53,680 nt of DNA from Terriglobia bacterium (GCA_020073105.1 JAIQFW010000001.1:1-53680); one strand, 5' to 3'; numbered from the stretch's first letter, positions 17,929 to 27,038 are shown. Notes: a model not told the origin generated them from the letters alone. Numbers and translations are program-made.

Positions 17929-18326
17929 CTCTCCACGAAGACCTTGTACGCCTCGATGCGTCCTGCCTTGTCGCGCACGATCTCGTAGTTAGAAATGGTG
18001 ACCTCGCCCGAAATGGGCTCGATGATCTGCAACAGTTCGGCCCGGATGGCCGGGTCATCTTTGCCCTTTACGGCCACAGCTTCAACTTGGTAGATGAGGC
18101 CACCGTGGCCGTCAGGCACAACTGCCACTCCGGTGCGCTGGGGATTACGTTCGACCGGTTTGTCGTTGAAATTGATCAGCCGGGGCGATAAGAAAACGAA
18201 GAGCAGAATCAACGTGACCATCACGTCGTACTGGATGGTGCCCCGCTCGTGAGACCACAGGATGTAGCTTCGGATTGTCTGCCAGATTCCCCGCATCGGC
18301 ACCACGGGCGTGGCCGCAATCGTCAT
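17925..18326 (-). CDS. Membrane-anchored hypothetical protein coupled to the LolA-like gene
   Basis: The 133-residue protein has one transmembrane segment (VMVTLILLFVFLSPRLINF, about 36-55) after a short cytosolic part. A periplasmic domain follows with alternating strands (GVAVVPDGHGGLIYQVEAVAV, VTISNYEIVRDKAGRIEAYK). The ATG at 18326 was chosen because GAGG lies five bases upstream; a TTG further upstream is less likely. Its stop overlaps the start of the LolA-like gene by four bases. No family is recognised. The coupling suggests it anchors or works with the LolA-like protein at the inner membrane. Confidence 0.7.
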   Translation of the reverse strand: MTIAATPVVPMRGIWQTIRSYILWSHERGTIQYDVMVTLILLFVFLSPRLINFNDKPVERNPQRTGVAVVPDGHGGLIYQVEAVAVKGKDDPAIRAELLQIIEPISGEVTISNYEIVRDKAGRIEAYKVFVER

Positions 18327-18417
18327 ATTCGCCTCAGCCCTGTCCAAGTCTACGTTCTCTCCCTTTGGGTTAGCAATGTAGATTGCGATTCGGCGGCCAA
18401 AGTTGCTCTCCCCCGTC

Positions 18418-19710
18418 CTAAAACTTCTTCGGCGTGAGCCGGTCGGTCCCCATGTACGGGCGTAGAACCTCTGGAATGAGCACGCTACCGTCGGCTTGCT
18501 GGTAATTTTCTACGATGGCCAGCCAGGTGCGGCCAATGGCCAGTCCGCTGCCATTCAATGTGTGTACGAACTCAGTCTTGTTCTTGCCCTCCGGGCGAAA
18601 GCGAATGTTGGCCCGTCGCGCCTGGAAGGCCTCGAAGTTCGAACACGAAGAGATTTCCCGGAAGAGCTGCTGTCCCGGCAGCCACACTTCAAGGTCATAG
18701 GTTTTTGCCGAGGACCAGCCCATGTCGCCGGTGCACAGTTTCACCATGCGATAGTGGAGACCCAGCTTCTGCAAAACCTCCTCGGCGTCATGGGTAAGCT
18801 TTTCCAGTTCTTCGTAGGAATGCTCGGGCCGGGAAAACTTCACCAGCTCTACCTTCTGAAACTGATGCTGACGAATGATGCCGCGCACGTCCTTGCCGTA
18901 GGAACCCGCTTCGCTGCGGAAACAGGGGGTGTAGGCGGTGAGGCTGATGGGCAAACGTGACGCGTCCAGAACCTCGTTGCGGTACAGGTTGGTGACCGGA
19001 ACCTCCGCCGTGGGAATCAGCCACAAATCCTTCTCACCATGCGGGACACGGAAGAGATCGGAGGCGAACTTGGGAAGCTGTCCAGTGCCATACATAGAAT
19101 CGGAATTGACCAGGTACGGGGGCAGCACTTCCGTGTAGCCGTGGTGGCGGGTATGCAGGTCGAGCATGAAGTTGGCCAGCGCCCGCTCCAGCCGCGCCCC
19201 CAGATCCCAGTAAACCGCAAAGCGCGCGCCTGTGAGCTTGACCGCCCGCTCCAGGTCGAGGACGCCGAGCTGCTCCCCGAGCTCCCAATGCGGTTTGGGT
19301 GGGAAGCCAAATTTCGGCGGCGCACCCCAGCGGCGGGCCTCCACGTTCTCCTCTGCGCTGTTGCCGACCGGCACACTGGTGTGCGGCAGGTTGGGGATGC
19401 CGGTAAGAATCTGCCGCAAACTGGTGTCGTACTCCTCGGCGGCCTTCTCCAGATCCTGAATCTCCTGGCGCAACTCTTTGGTCTCCGCCATCAGGATCGA
19501 TGCATCCTGGCCGCTTTTCTTCAGCTTCGCAATCTCTTCAGATTTCTGATTGCGGTGCGCCTTCATGGTCTCGGCGCTGGTGATGGCCTGGCGGCGCTGG
19601 GCGTCGACCTGGCGGAAGTCCTTGAGGATCTCCGCAGGATGCAGTCCACGCTGGCGCAGCTTTTCCTCGACCAGCGGCAGATTGTCGCGCACAAAACTCA
19701 GATCAAGCAT
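18418..19710 (-). CDS. serS: Seryl-tRNA synthetase
   Basis: The 430-residue class II synthetase charges tRNA-Ser. The N-terminal coiled-coil arm (about 25-105; rich in K/E/Q heptads) is followed by the catalytic domain. Motif 2 is visible as [20 protein letters not shown], and motif 3 in [20 protein letters not shown] near the C terminus. The length fits bacterial SerRS. The ATG at 19710 ([10 protein letters not shown]) matches the usual family start; a TTG nine bases upstream is possible. It is transcribed in the same direction as the S55 gene upstream, with about 110 bases between. Confidence 0.97.
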   Translation of the reverse strand: MLDLSFVRDNLPLVEEKLRQRGLHPAEILKDFRQVDAQRRQAITSAETMKAHRNQKSEEIAKLKKSGQDASILMAETKELRQEIQDLEKAAEEYDTSLRQILTGIPNLPHTSVPVGNSAEENVEARRWGAPPKFGFPPKPHWELGEQLGVLDLERAVKLTGARFAVYWDLGARLERALANFMLDLHTRHHGYTEVLPPYLVNSDSMYGTGQLPKFASDLFRVPHGEKDLWLIPTAEVPVTNLYRNEVLDASRLPISLTAYTPCFRSEAGSYGKDVRGIIRQHQFQKVELVKFSRPEHSYEELEKLTHDAEEVLQKLGLHYRMVKLCTGDMGWSSAKTYDLEVWLPGQQLFREISSCSNFEAFQARRANIRFRPEGKNKTEFVHTLNGSGLAIGRTWLAIVENYQQADGSVLIPEVLRPYMGTDRLTPKKF

Positions 19711-19820
19711 GGAAGACAATACTCTATCGAAAAAGTGGGCGGGAATGCACCTTCTTGAGCAACAACTTCTCGAGCAGGCAGCCTGCTTGCAGAGCTTGCC
19801 CAGGTTCCAGGGAAAGGCGG

Positions 19821-21602
19821 CTACTTGATATTGATGGTCAGCACCTGCGCGCCAGCCACCACGTAGTCGAGGGGTGCTGTGGCAGCTTCATTGACCGACG
19901 ATTCGTTCGACACCAGCATGTCCTGGGTGCCACGCATGCCATCCAGCACATTCATGATGGAGAGCGGTAACGAGGGCATGACCTTGTCAGCGATCATGGC
20001 TTCCGGATCGGCTTCCAGCAATGAAACATAAACCCGATTATTGACGTGCTCCTTATTCAGGAACGCGATGGTCGACGCGAGATCCAGTTTGCGTACCAGA
20101 AGCGGGGTGCCGTGGCGCAATCGGTCCAGCGTATCGCCGTCGCTGACCAGAATGCGCAGCGGTCCTTTTGATGTGGATGTGGGGATGCGGATCGGAATGT
20201 GTTGAATCAGACCCCCGCCACGGTACGGCCGAAGCATGGTTTCGATGGTGATTTCGTCTCCCGGCCGGGCCTCGGTAATGTCGGTCCGCGCACTCTCCAG
20301 ACGCGCCCAGCGGCGTTCGTGGAGCATGTCGAAATCAAGCTGAACACTGCGGATTTCCGGCGTGCTGTACGGGTTGTCGTAGATGCGGCTGAAGCGTTCC
20401 CCCAGGGAAGTGGCAGCCAGCATGGCTCCCGGCTGTCCGCCATCGACGGCCGCGAACATGTCCTGCAGGGACACCTCGGGATAGCCATCCACGCGGATGC
20501 GACCGTTCATGTGGTAGGTGGTTTCCTCACCGTACTCATTCACCCCGTGCAGTGCATTGAAAACCGTGGCCATCATCGCCACCGGACTCAGGTGCGCATT
20601 GTTCAGCACCTCGTAATGGAATTGCTTGTCGCTGGATTCACTATGGATCGTAAGTGTGACCGGGATCATGGCCGGCTTCTTGCCGAACTCGCCGAGAATT
20701 CCGGTGTGGCGGTCCTGCACGAAGGCGCCGACAGCTTCGGTGGCGTTCACGATCTTGAAGGCATTGAGCGGCGAGGGCACGGTGGCCAACACCTGTGCCT
20801 TGGTCATGGGCAGGTCGATCGTGCCAAACTGCATCAGCGGGTGGCCACACGCCAACAGATGCGCGGCATCCATGTAGGTGACGGTACAAGTGGCGGCAAT
20901 ATCCATGTCGCCGCGCACCAGGATTGCGCTCACCGCCGAACCCGGCTCCATCGCTTGTGGCTGTTTCTCGTCACTCACTGAGCCCGCACCCATGACGGGC
21001 ACAATCCCGGCAGCCGCAAACTTTGAGGCAAAGCGCTGCACCGCCTCTTCGGAAAAGCCATTGAAAACCAGCGGAGTCTCAATCGGACGCAGATAGTTGG
21101 CGAAGTTCTGAACCGGGACGTGGGCATCACCCGGGCCGGCGGTTTTGCTGGGAGAAGCTACGGCGGCCTTCACTTCGATCGGCGGCGCTGTGAGGCTGCG
21201 ATCGACCGCGCTGATCTCGAGCATCTCCGCGATCGGGGTCACACCCGCAATCGGCTCCTTGGAAAACTCCCCGATTCGGAAGGCCACGGCCCCTGCCAGC
21301 TTGCCGTTAAAGTAGACGGGGCTACCACTCATGCCGGCAACCACGCCGGTGTATTCGACCTTAGCGCCACCCAGTCGAACCAGGATTACATCACCTTTGG
21401 GACCATTGACATTTTTCAGGATGCCCAGAACCTCGACGTCCATGGCTTCCGGCTTGGTGCCCTGAAACACGGTGTAGGCCACGCCGTGCATGCCAGCATG
21501 AATCTCGTTGATCGGAAGGGTCTCCACCGAAGCGGCGGGCTGGGCGCTGATCGCGGGGGATACTGAAAGGCAAAATACAGCGGCGAGAACTGCTGGTCTC
21601 AT
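19821..21602 (-). CDS. Exported SpoIVB/S55-type peptidase domain protein
   Basis: The 593-residue protein has a signal peptide (about 1-20). The S55-like domain follows: [20 protein letters not shown] (about 31-50) and [20 protein letters not shown] (about 86-105), the second holding the candidate catalytic Ser94 in SGSP. A second conserved block has HLLACGHPL. In spore formers SpoIVB cleaves SpoIVFA, but Acidobacteriota do not sporulate, and the family is common in their exported proteins. The long C-terminal half is beta-rich and unassigned. Its target and whether it cleaves itself are unknown. Confidence 0.8.
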   Translation of the reverse strand: MRPAVLAAVFCLSVSPAISAQPAASVETLPINEIHAGMHGVAYTVFQGTKPEAMDVEVLGILKNVNGPKGDVILVRLGGAKVEYTGVVAGMSGSPVYFNGKLAGAVAFRIGEFSKEPIAGVTPIAEMLEISAVDRSLTAPPIEVKAAVASPSKTAGPGDAHVPVQNFANYLRPIETPLVFNGFSEEAVQRFASKFAAAGIVPVMGAGSVSDEKQPQAMEPGSAVSAILVRGDMDIAATCTVTYMDAAHLLACGHPLMQFGTIDLPMTKAQVLATVPSPLNAFKIVNATEAVGAFVQDRHTGILGEFGKKPAMIPVTLTIHSESSDKQFHYEVLNNAHLSPVAMMATVFNALHGVNEYGEETTYHMNGRIRVDGYPEVSLQDMFAAVDGGQPGAMLAATSLGERFSRIYDNPYSTPEIRSVQLDFDMLHERRWARLESARTDITEARPGDEITIETMLRPYRGGGLIQHIPIRIPTSTSKGPLRILVSDGDTLDRLRHGTPLLVRKLDLASTIAFLNKEHVNNRVYVSLLEADPEAMIADKVMPSLPLSIMNVLDGMRGTQDMLVSNESSVNEAATAPLDYVVAGAQVLTINIK

Positions 21603-21755
21603 CCAATTTTCCCCAAGGGCCTGCCAACGAGCCCCAAAACCAAAGACTTACACTCCGCGCTCTTATCTCGAGTTTGCCGGGTGGGAGGGTAGCAGAAGCC
21701 TAGCAAAACATCCCAATCGCGAAGCTCTGCGTCTATACTAGCACAGGGTTTTCTG

Positions 21756-22964
21756 ATGACTTCAAGGTTTTCTTCGCTTTACGGAAGGGCCATGAGCTGG
21801 GGGCGGAGCCCGCTGGCGGTGGTTCTCGCTCTCGTGATGGTGGCTGCGACCAGCCTCTCCCTGCCAGCCCAGGAACAGTCACAGCCTTCTCCAAACCAGC
21901 AAACGCCGCCTCCCGAGGCGGGCGGCCCGCAAAGCGATGTGGGGCCTTACGCTATCCCCAGGAAGAAAGAAGAACCTCCGCCTCCACCCCCACCGACCAA
22001 ACCCAAGAAGATCGAGGGCATGCCGGACTACTCCATCCAAGTGACCGTGCCTCTAGTGACGGTGCCAGTCAGTGTGACCACCAAGGACGGCCAGTTCATC
22101 TCCAGCCTGAAAAAGGATAACTTCCGGGTTTATGAGGATGGGGTACAACAGAACGTATCGGGCTTCAACGTGTCGGAGGCGCCGATCACCGCGGTGTTGC
22201 TGGTAGAGTTTGCATCAATCGCCTACCGTTTCACGATCGAAACCTTGCGGGCCTCTTATACCTTCACTCAAATGTTGAAAAAGGACGATTGGGTGGCGGT
22301 GGAGTCGTATGACATGCGCCCCCAGATCCTGGTGGATTTCACCCAAGACAAGGGAGCGATCCTCGGTGCGCTGAACGAATTGCAGATGCCCGGTTTCGCT
22401 GAGACCAACATCTTTGATGCCCTGTACGACACTTTGGACCGGCTGGACCGCATCGAAGGACACAAATACATCATTCTGATTAGCAGTGGGTTCGACAGTT
22501 TCAGCCGGGTCAACCTCAACCAGATCCTGACCAAGATCAAGGACACTAAAGACATCACCATTTTTCCCATCAGCATCGGGTGGACGCTGCGCGAATATTG
22601 CGAAACCCGTGGCTGTACCGGCTACACACGAGGTGGAGCCATCCCAGTAGGCCGCATGGACTACTTGCAGGCGGACAACGAAATGCAGACCTACGCCAGG
22701 TTGACTGGCGGCCGCTTCTATCAACCGCGCTTTCAGGCAGAATACCCGGAGGTCTTCCGCGATATCGCCAGCGATATTCGCAACCAGTACAACCTTGCTT
22801 ATCGCCCCACCAACCCCAAGCTCGATGGCACTTACCGGAAATTGAAAGTGGAGGTAGTAGCGCCGGATGGGGGGCCGCTGAAAGTTAAAGACCAGAAGGG
22901 GAAGGACGTGAAGTTTCAGATCATCGCGCGCGAAGGGTACACCGCGAAGCACACCGTTGAGTAA
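21756..22964 (+). CDS. Exported VWFA-related acidobacterial-type protein
   Basis: The 402-residue protein has an N-terminal signal segment (ending near LPAQ, about 42), then a Pro-rich linker with a run of seven prolines. Next come a strand-rich lead (VPLVTVPVSVTTKDGQFISS, YEDGVQQNVSGF) and a von Willebrand A-like domain (about 140-345). This is the layout of the 'VWFA-related acidobacterial domain' family. The metal-binding DxSxS motif is replaced by EFASI in LLVEFASIAY, so metal-dependent adhesion is doubtful. Its stop is only three bases from the stop of the convergent ZIP gene. The N-terminal start could also be the ATG at 21792. Confidence 0.85.
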   Translation: MTSRFSSLYGRAMSWGRSPLAVVLALVMVAATSLSLPAQEQSQPSPNQQTPPPEAGGPQSDVGPYAIPRKKEEPPPPPPPTKPKKIEGMPDYSIQVTVPLVTVPVSVTTKDGQFISSLKKDNFRVYEDGVQQNVSGFNVSEAPITAVLLVEFASIAYRFTIETLRASYTFTQMLKKDDWVAVESYDMRPQILVDFTQDKGAILGALNELQMPGFAETNIFDALYDTLDRLDRIEGHKYIILISSGFDSFSRVNLNQILTKIKDTKDITIFPISIGWTLREYCETRGCTGYTRGGAIPVGRMDYLQADNEMQTYARLTGGRFYQPRFQAEYPEVFRDIASDIRNQYNLAYRPTNPKLDGTYRKLKVEVVAPDGGPLKVKDQKGKDVKFQIIAREGYTAKHTVE

Positions 22965-22967
22965 CGG

Positions 22968-23699
22968 CTAGTGCATGTGAAAGAAGTGGTCTAGCAGAAA
23001 CAGAAACCCAACTCCAAAGAAAACTACCAAAGCCATTTTCACTCCAGGCTCGCGATTGACTTCCGGTATAAGGTCGGAAGCAGCCACATAGATCGTCACC
23101 CCTGCTGAGAGCGGCAATCCAAAACTCACCTGGTGTTTGAAAAGGGCCATAGTCAGTACCCCCGCAAACGTGGCCGCGCCCAGCAAGACCGACGCCCCCC
23201 AGGCAACGGGGCGGCTCTGGCCACTCGCCAGCATGACCGATGTGATCGTAAAACCTTCGGGAATCTTGTGCAGGAAGATGGCGAGGAAAATAATCCATCC
23301 CAGCCAGTTGGACACCAGAAAACCGGAGGTGATGGCGATCCCGTCAAAGAAAGTGTGAATGGTCAGACCTAGCAGAACCGAGTAGCCCTTGTGGGCATGG
23401 ACGAACTGATCTTGATGTGTCTCTTCGCCAAAATGGAAGTGGGGCGTCACCGTGTGTTCAAAGAAATGAACGATCAGGTAACCGACCAGGACGAGGAAAG
23501 CAGCATCCTTGCCGCGCAGCTCCAGGCTGGCAGGGAAAACCTCCACGATGGCGGTCGCCAACATGAATCCCGCGCCCAGCGCAACGAAGTATTTGAGATA
23601 GGAGCGGTCCCAGTGCTTCTGAACGATGATCGCGCCGCCGAACACATTGGCGGCGGCTGCGGTGAGACCGAGCGAGAGGCTGAGAATAATGGGATGCAT
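22968..23699 (-). CDS. ZIP family divalent metal transporter
   Basis: The 243-residue inner membrane protein has about eight hydrophobic segments. The ZIP metal-site motifs are HTFFDG in the fourth and HKIPEG in the fifth segment. The loop between segments 3 and 4 is rich in His (HFHFGEETHQ, HAHK), as in many zinc or iron importers. The likely job is uptake of Zn2+, Fe2+ or Mn2+ into the cytosol; the metal cannot be told from sequence. The ATG at 23699 gives the usual short extracellular N terminus. The gene is tail to tail with the VWA gene. Confidence 0.9.
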   Translation of the reverse strand: MHPIILSLSLGLTAAAANVFGGAIIVQKHWDRSYLKYFVALGAGFMLATAIVEVFPASLELRGKDAAFLVLVGYLIVHFFEHTVTPHFHFGEETHQDQFVHAHKGYSVLLGLTIHTFFDGIAITSGFLVSNWLGWIIFLAIFLHKIPEGFTITSVMLASGQSRPVAWGASVLLGAATFAGVLTMALFKHQVSFGLPLSAGVTIYVAASDLIPEVNREPGVKMALVVFFGVGFLFLLDHFFHMH

Positions 23700-23717
23700 T
23701 CGTGCCGAGGAATAATA

Positions 23718-23751
23718 CCAGTTCTCGGTTCCCAGTTCCCGGTTCTCAGTT
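23718..23751. repeat. ACTGAGAACT-type low-complexity repeat
   Basis: On the minus strand it is a tandem of GAACTG/GAACCG units (ACTGAGAACC, GGGAACTGGG). It touches the TAA stop of the four-helix-bundle gene (23750-23752). Further copies lie at 24168-24192, 25891-25923 and inside dnaE2 at 38152-38185. Confidence 0.8.
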
Positions 23752-24112
23752 ATGCGGCGGGTTTGATAGATCCAATCAGGCCGTTGAGAATGCGCCCCAT
23801 CTCTCCGGCTTTGTCCAGGATATTCTTGCCTTGTTCTGGGGTTATGTAACCCAGATTCTGAGCAATCATGAGCTGGGTTTCGACTTCAACCAGCGACCCT
23901 CGGGCACGGCTCAGGAAGAAGTGGAACTCCTGCGCTGAGTAACGTGCCTGTCCTTCAGCTATGTTCGTGGGAATCAGCACGGCAGATCTTCTCAGTTGAC
24001 TTGCCAGGCCGTAGATTTCGTCGCGAGGGAAGAGCTTTGTCACGCCATATACATCCATTACGAAATCCATGGCTTTCTGCCACGCAATCAGATCGCGGTA
24101 AGACTGTCCCAT
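23750..24112 (-). CDS. Four-helix-bundle protein (S23/IVP family)
   Basis: The 120-residue protein matches the four-helix-bundle family first found in intervening sequences of 23S rRNA genes. The N-terminal YRDLIAWQKAMDFVMDVY helix is followed by FPRDEIYGLASQLRRSAVLI, then PTNIAEGQAR, then two more helices. The family forms pentamers and is proposed to bind nucleic acid; its role is unproven. It is not inside an rRNA gene here. The gene is bracketed by ACTGAGAACT-type repeats in opposite orientation (23718-23751 and 24168-24192). Confidence 0.9.
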   Translation of the reverse strand: MGQSYRDLIAWQKAMDFVMDVYGVTKLFPRDEIYGLASQLRRSAVLIPTNIAEGQARYSAQEFHFFLSRARGSLVEVETQLMIAQNLGYITPEQGKNILDKAGEMGRILNGLIGSIKPAA

Positions 24113-24167
24113 GGCAACCTCCAGGACTCAATCATGGAGGTTCGCAGTCCGCAAGGCTGTGACATCT

Positions 24168-24192
24168 GAACACTGAGAACTGAGAACTGGGG
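24168..24192. repeat. ACTGAGAACT-type repeat at the ychF stop
   Basis: Tandem units of ACTGAGA read on the plus strand, opposite to the copy at 23718-23751. It ends one base from the TAA stop of ychF (24194-24196). Confidence 0.8.
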
Positions 24193-24193
24193 T

Positions 24194-25279
24194 TTATCCG
24201 CTGTGCCGTATGTGCATCACGTCGCCGTCCTGCACAATGTAGTCTTTGCCTTCCAGACGCAGTGTGCCACGGGCACGGGCGTTGGCCTCTGACCCGGCTT
24301 CCAGCAGTTGGTCCCAGCGGATGGTTTCGGCGCGGATGAAGTGGTGCTGCAGGTCCGAGTGAATTGCTCCGGCGGCTTCGACCGCGCGGGTGCGCACGGG
24401 AATGGTCCAGGCGCGGCACTCATCCTCACCAGCGGTAAAGAAGGACATCAGCCCGAGTAAGGCGTACGTGCTGCGGATCAGCCGCACCAGTCCGCTCTCT
24501 TTGAGGCCGTAACTGGACAGGAATTCGGCGGCATCGGCGTCACTCATTTCGGCGAGTTCGGCCTCGACTTTGCCGCAGATGGCAGCGGCGGCCGCATTCG
24601 GCCGCGATGCCACTTCGTTCAGCTTGTACTTGCTGACAGCAGCTTCGAGGTCAGTCCCAAGAGCCGTACTCTCGCTTACGTTCAGGACGAACAGAATCGG
24701 TTTCTCGCTGAGAAACATGAACCCGCGAAAGCGTTTCTTGTCTTCGGGAGTCATCTCCAGCTCGCGCAATGGGCGCTCGGTTTCCAAATGAACTTTGGCT
24801 CGTTTGAGCAAGTCGAATTCTTTTTCCAGGTCGGCCGATCGCATCTTCTTCAGGTCCTTTTCCACGCGCTCCAGGCGTTTTTCAATCTGACCCAGATCGC
24901 TGACCATCAGATCGAACTCCACGTTCTTGAGGTCACGCAGGGGGTCAATCGGGCCGACGTGCGCGATGGCGGGATCGTCGAAGGCGCGGATCACGTGAGC
25001 GAGGGCGTCCACGCCGCGCAAGTGGCCGAGGTACGCGCTCTCTTTGAGTGCCTCTTGGCCAATCGCCCCCACGTCCACGTATTCAACCGAGGCGTGGGTC
25101 AGCTTCTTCGGGTTGTAGAGTGCAGCCAGGCGGTCGAGCCGCTCGTCAGGTACTTTGGCAACGCCCACGTGGGCCTCGCGAGGGTTGGCTTTGGCATGCT
25201 CAGAGAGCTGCGCCTTGGTCAATATGCGAAACAGAGATGTCTTGCCTACCTGGGGCAGGCCAATAATGCCGGTTTTCAT
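24194..25279 (-). CDS. ychF: Ribosome-binding ATPase YchF
   Basis: The 361-residue Obg-type P-loop protein binds ribosomes and hydrolyses ATP rather than GTP. The Walker A is GLPQVGKTS (7-15). The base-specifying motif reads NVSE instead of NKxD, as expected for the ATP-using YchF group. A coiled-coil insert (EKRLERVEKDLKKM) and a C-terminal TGS-like domain (about 280-361, HSDLQHHFIRAE, DYIVQDGDVMHI) complete the family layout. The length is usual. The leader just upstream of the ATG is filled by a CTAGCTACTAG repeat, and no clear ribosome site is seen there. The stop abuts another repeat. Confidence 0.96.
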   Translation of the reverse strand: MKTGIIGLPQVGKTSLFRILTKAQLSEHAKANPREAHVGVAKVPDERLDRLAALYNPKKLTHASVEYVDVGAIGQEALKESAYLGHLRGVDALAHVIRAFDDPAIAHVGPIDPLRDLKNVEFDLMVSDLGQIEKRLERVEKDLKKMRSADLEKEFDLLKRAKVHLETERPLRELEMTPEDKKRFRGFMFLSEKPILFVLNVSESTALGTDLEAAVSKYKLNEVASRPNAAAAAICGKVEAELAEMSDADAAEFLSSYGLKESGLVRLIRSTYALLGLMSFFTAGEDECRAWTIPVRTRAVEAAGAIHSDLQHHFIRAETIRWDQLLEAGSEANARARGTLRLEGKDYIVQDGDVMHIRHSG

Positions 25280-25284
25280 GAAGC

Positions 25285-25320
25285 AGCTTCTGGCTACTAG
25301 CTACTAGCTCCTAGCAACTC
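25285..25320. repeat. CTAGCTACTAG repeat, left arm of an inverted pair
   Basis: It lies five bases before the ychF start and pairs with the copy at 25380-25405. The two share AGCTTCT at one end and AGCTCCTAGCAA at the other when one is reverse-complemented. The pair brackets 59 bases in the short gap between ychF and the DUF4149 gene. Confidence 0.8.
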
Positions 25321-25379
25321 TATTCGAGAATAACTGATGGGTGAGAAATTGCCCACTGAAGGGCCTGAAGCCAAAGGCG

Positions 25380-25405
25380 TTGCTAGGAGCTAGCAACTAG
25401 AAGCT
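25380..25405. repeat. CTAGCTACTAG repeat, right arm; supplies a stop codon
   Basis: Read on the minus strand it is AGCTTCTAGTTGCTAGCTCC then TAG. It encodes the last residues (LLVASS) and the stop of the DUF4149 gene, so the 3' end of that gene comes from the repeat. Confidence 0.8.
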
Positions 25406-25868
25406 GACCCGTCAGATACACCACCACCAACCCCAGCAAAAACACTCCGCCCTCCACTCGTGTCGACCAGATATGCAGAGAGTCAAACTGCACGCGAGCA
25501 GGATTGTCGGGAGGAACGGAGTCAATCTCACCGATCGACGCGCGCAGTGTATCCATGCGAGGAATGATGCCGAACTGCGAAACCAGAGTCAGTGCGAGCA
25601 TCACGACGATCAAGACGTGGCGGGCGGCGAATGGGTGGGGTGTGCCTCGGGTCAGTTGACTATAGAGCAGGGAACTAGCCAGGTAGATGACACCAGAGAA
25701 GATGCCCATCCAGTGCAGAATGCCGAGAGTTCGGCCCACCATGTTTCCAGCCAGGTGTCTGGTAGGCAGGACAGCGAAGGCTGCGGGGGCGACAACAAAA
25801 GCGAAGAAGATCAACCCACCGATCCAGGCGATCAAGGACAAGAGCATGAGGTAACGAAGAAAAGACAT
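25383..25868 (-). CDS. DUF4149-type membrane protein
   Basis: The 161-residue protein has four transmembrane segments (about 5-30, 48-70, 80-100, 135-156). The first carries a conserved WIGGLIFFAFVVAPAAF stretch, and the second follows VGRTLGILHWMG, as in the TMEM205/DUF4149 group. The family's function is not known. The last residues (LLVASS) and the stop codon are encoded by a dispersed repeat, so the native C terminus may have been altered. Confidence 0.8.
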   Translation of the reverse strand: MSFLRYLMLLSLIAWIGGLIFFAFVVAPAAFAVLPTRHLAGNMVGRTLGILHWMGIFSGVIYLASSLLYSQLTRGTPHPFAARHVLIVVMLALTLVSQFGIIPRMDTLRASIGEIDSVPPDNPARVQFDSLHIWSTRVEGGVFLLGLVVVYLTGQLLVASS

Positions 25869-25890
25869 GGCGGAACATTATCGCGGTTGG

Positions 25891-25923
25891 GACTGAGAAC
25901 TGACAACCGGGAACTGAGAACTG
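25891..25923. repeat. ACTGAGAACT-type repeat at the MoxR stop
   Basis: Tandem ACTGAGAACTG / ACCGGGAACTG units. It ends two bases from the TAG stop of the MoxR gene (25926-25928). Confidence 0.8.
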
Positions 25924-25925
25924 CT

Positions 25926-26885
25926 CTACATCGGCACCGGCGTGCTTTCCACAATCTCCTGCAGCACCTGTTCAGCTTGTTCTGACTTCTTGAGCGTTGA
26001 GGCGTAAAGGCCATTCACGACGACGCGGTGAGCAAACACCGGAACAACCAGCGGCTTGAAATCTTCGGGTGTGCAAAAAGCTCGTCCGTCGAGAAATGCC
26101 ATGGCCTGGGCGGCGCGATAGAGCATCTGCGAACCGCGGGGGGAAACACCCAGGGACAGGTGTTCCGACTCGCGGGTTTTGCCGACAATCGCCAGTGCAT
26201 AGCTCACCAGTGAGTCATCTACGCGAATTTTGGCCAGCGCCTGCTGCATCTCCAGCAGATCGGCCCCGCTGAGTACTGGCCGCATGCCTTCCAATTTCGC
26301 TGCCCCGGCCTCGGAGCGCAAGATCTCGCGTTCCGCGTCGCTGTCGGGATAGCCCATGCGCACCCGCATGAGAAAGCGGTCCAGCTGCGATTCGGGCAGC
26401 GGATACGTGCCGTGATGCTCGACTGGGTTCTGCGTGGCGATGACCAAAAACGGTTGAGGCAGCGGATAAGAATGAGCGTCCACCGTTACTTGGCCTTCGT
26501 TCATGGCTTCCAGCAGTGCCGACTGCGTCTTCGGGGTGGTGCGGTTGATCTCATCCGCCAGCAGAACATTGGTGAAAACCGGCCCGCGCTTGAACTCAAA
26601 CTGCTGCTCCACGGCGGAGTAAATCGAAATTCCCAGAACGTCGGAGGGAAGCATGTCGCTGGTGAACTGCACCCGTTGGAAACTGCAATCGAGCGCCCGC
26701 GCTAAAGCCTGTCCCAGAGTCGTCTTGCCAACCCCGGGGACGCCTTCAATCAGCAGATGTCCGCGGGCCAAAAGAGAAACCACCGCGAGACGAACAACGT
26801 CATTTTTGCCCCGGATCACCTTACACAGGGCATTTTCCAGATGGGCCGCACGGTGGGAAACGGCGCTGGCGGTTTCAGGGGACAT
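25926..26885 (-). CDS. MoxR family AAA+ ATPase
   Basis: The 319-residue AAA+ protein has Walker A GVPGVGKTT (about 48-56) and Walker B LLADEINR (about 110-117). Sensor and lid motifs follow (ATQNPVEHHGTYPLPESQLD, GVSPRGSQML). MoxR ATPases act as chaperones that mature metal enzymes or surface complexes, usually next to DUF58 and VWA genes. Those partners are absent here: the next gene downstream is a DUF4149 protein. The start is ATG 26885, with a GTG one codon upstream. Confidence 0.93.
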   Translation of the reverse strand: MSPETASAVSHRAAHLENALCKVIRGKNDVVRLAVVSLLARGHLLIEGVPGVGKTTLGQALARALDCSFQRVQFTSDMLPSDVLGISIYSAVEQQFEFKRGPVFTNVLLADEINRTTPKTQSALLEAMNEGQVTVDAHSYPLPQPFLVIATQNPVEHHGTYPLPESQLDRFLMRVRMGYPDSDAEREILRSEAGAAKLEGMRPVLSGADLLEMQQALAKIRVDDSLVSYALAIVGKTRESEHLSLGVSPRGSQMLYRAAQAMAFLDGRAFCTPEDFKPLVVPVFAHRVVVNGLYASTLKKSEQAEQVLQEIVESTPVPM

Positions 26886-26940
26886 CACAGCGATTCTACT
26901 ATGGGGCGTGGGGCGCCGGCGGTTACGGAGGTTATGGGGG

Positions 26941-26970
26941 CATTCAGCACTCAGCCGTCAGCATTCAGCC
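26941..26970. repeat. CAGCATTCAG repeat, left arm of an inverted pair
   Basis: It pairs with the copy at 27007-27038; together they form a palindrome of about 98 bases in the gap between the htpX stop and the MoxR start. The units are CAGCACTCAGC/CAGCATTCAGC. A third copy lies inside dnaE2 at 38271-38298. Confidence 0.8.
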
Positions 26971-27006
26971 ATGAAAGATTTTGGTAGTCTCCAGAATTTC
27001 AAGGGA

Positions 27007-27038
27007 CTGAATGCTGACTGCTGAATGCTGAGTGCTTA
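27007..27038. repeat. CAGCATTCAG repeat, right arm; carries the htpX stop
   Basis: Read on the minus strand it begins with the TAA stop of htpX and continues GCACTCAGCATTCAGC. By hand count 25 of 28 bases (27009-27036) match the copy inside dnaE2 at 38271-38298. Confidence 0.8.

Noticed and set aside
23718-27038. CRISPR-like array from the many short repeats
   Set aside because: Repeats are of three families, unequal in length, in both orientations, and separated by genes; no regular spacers.
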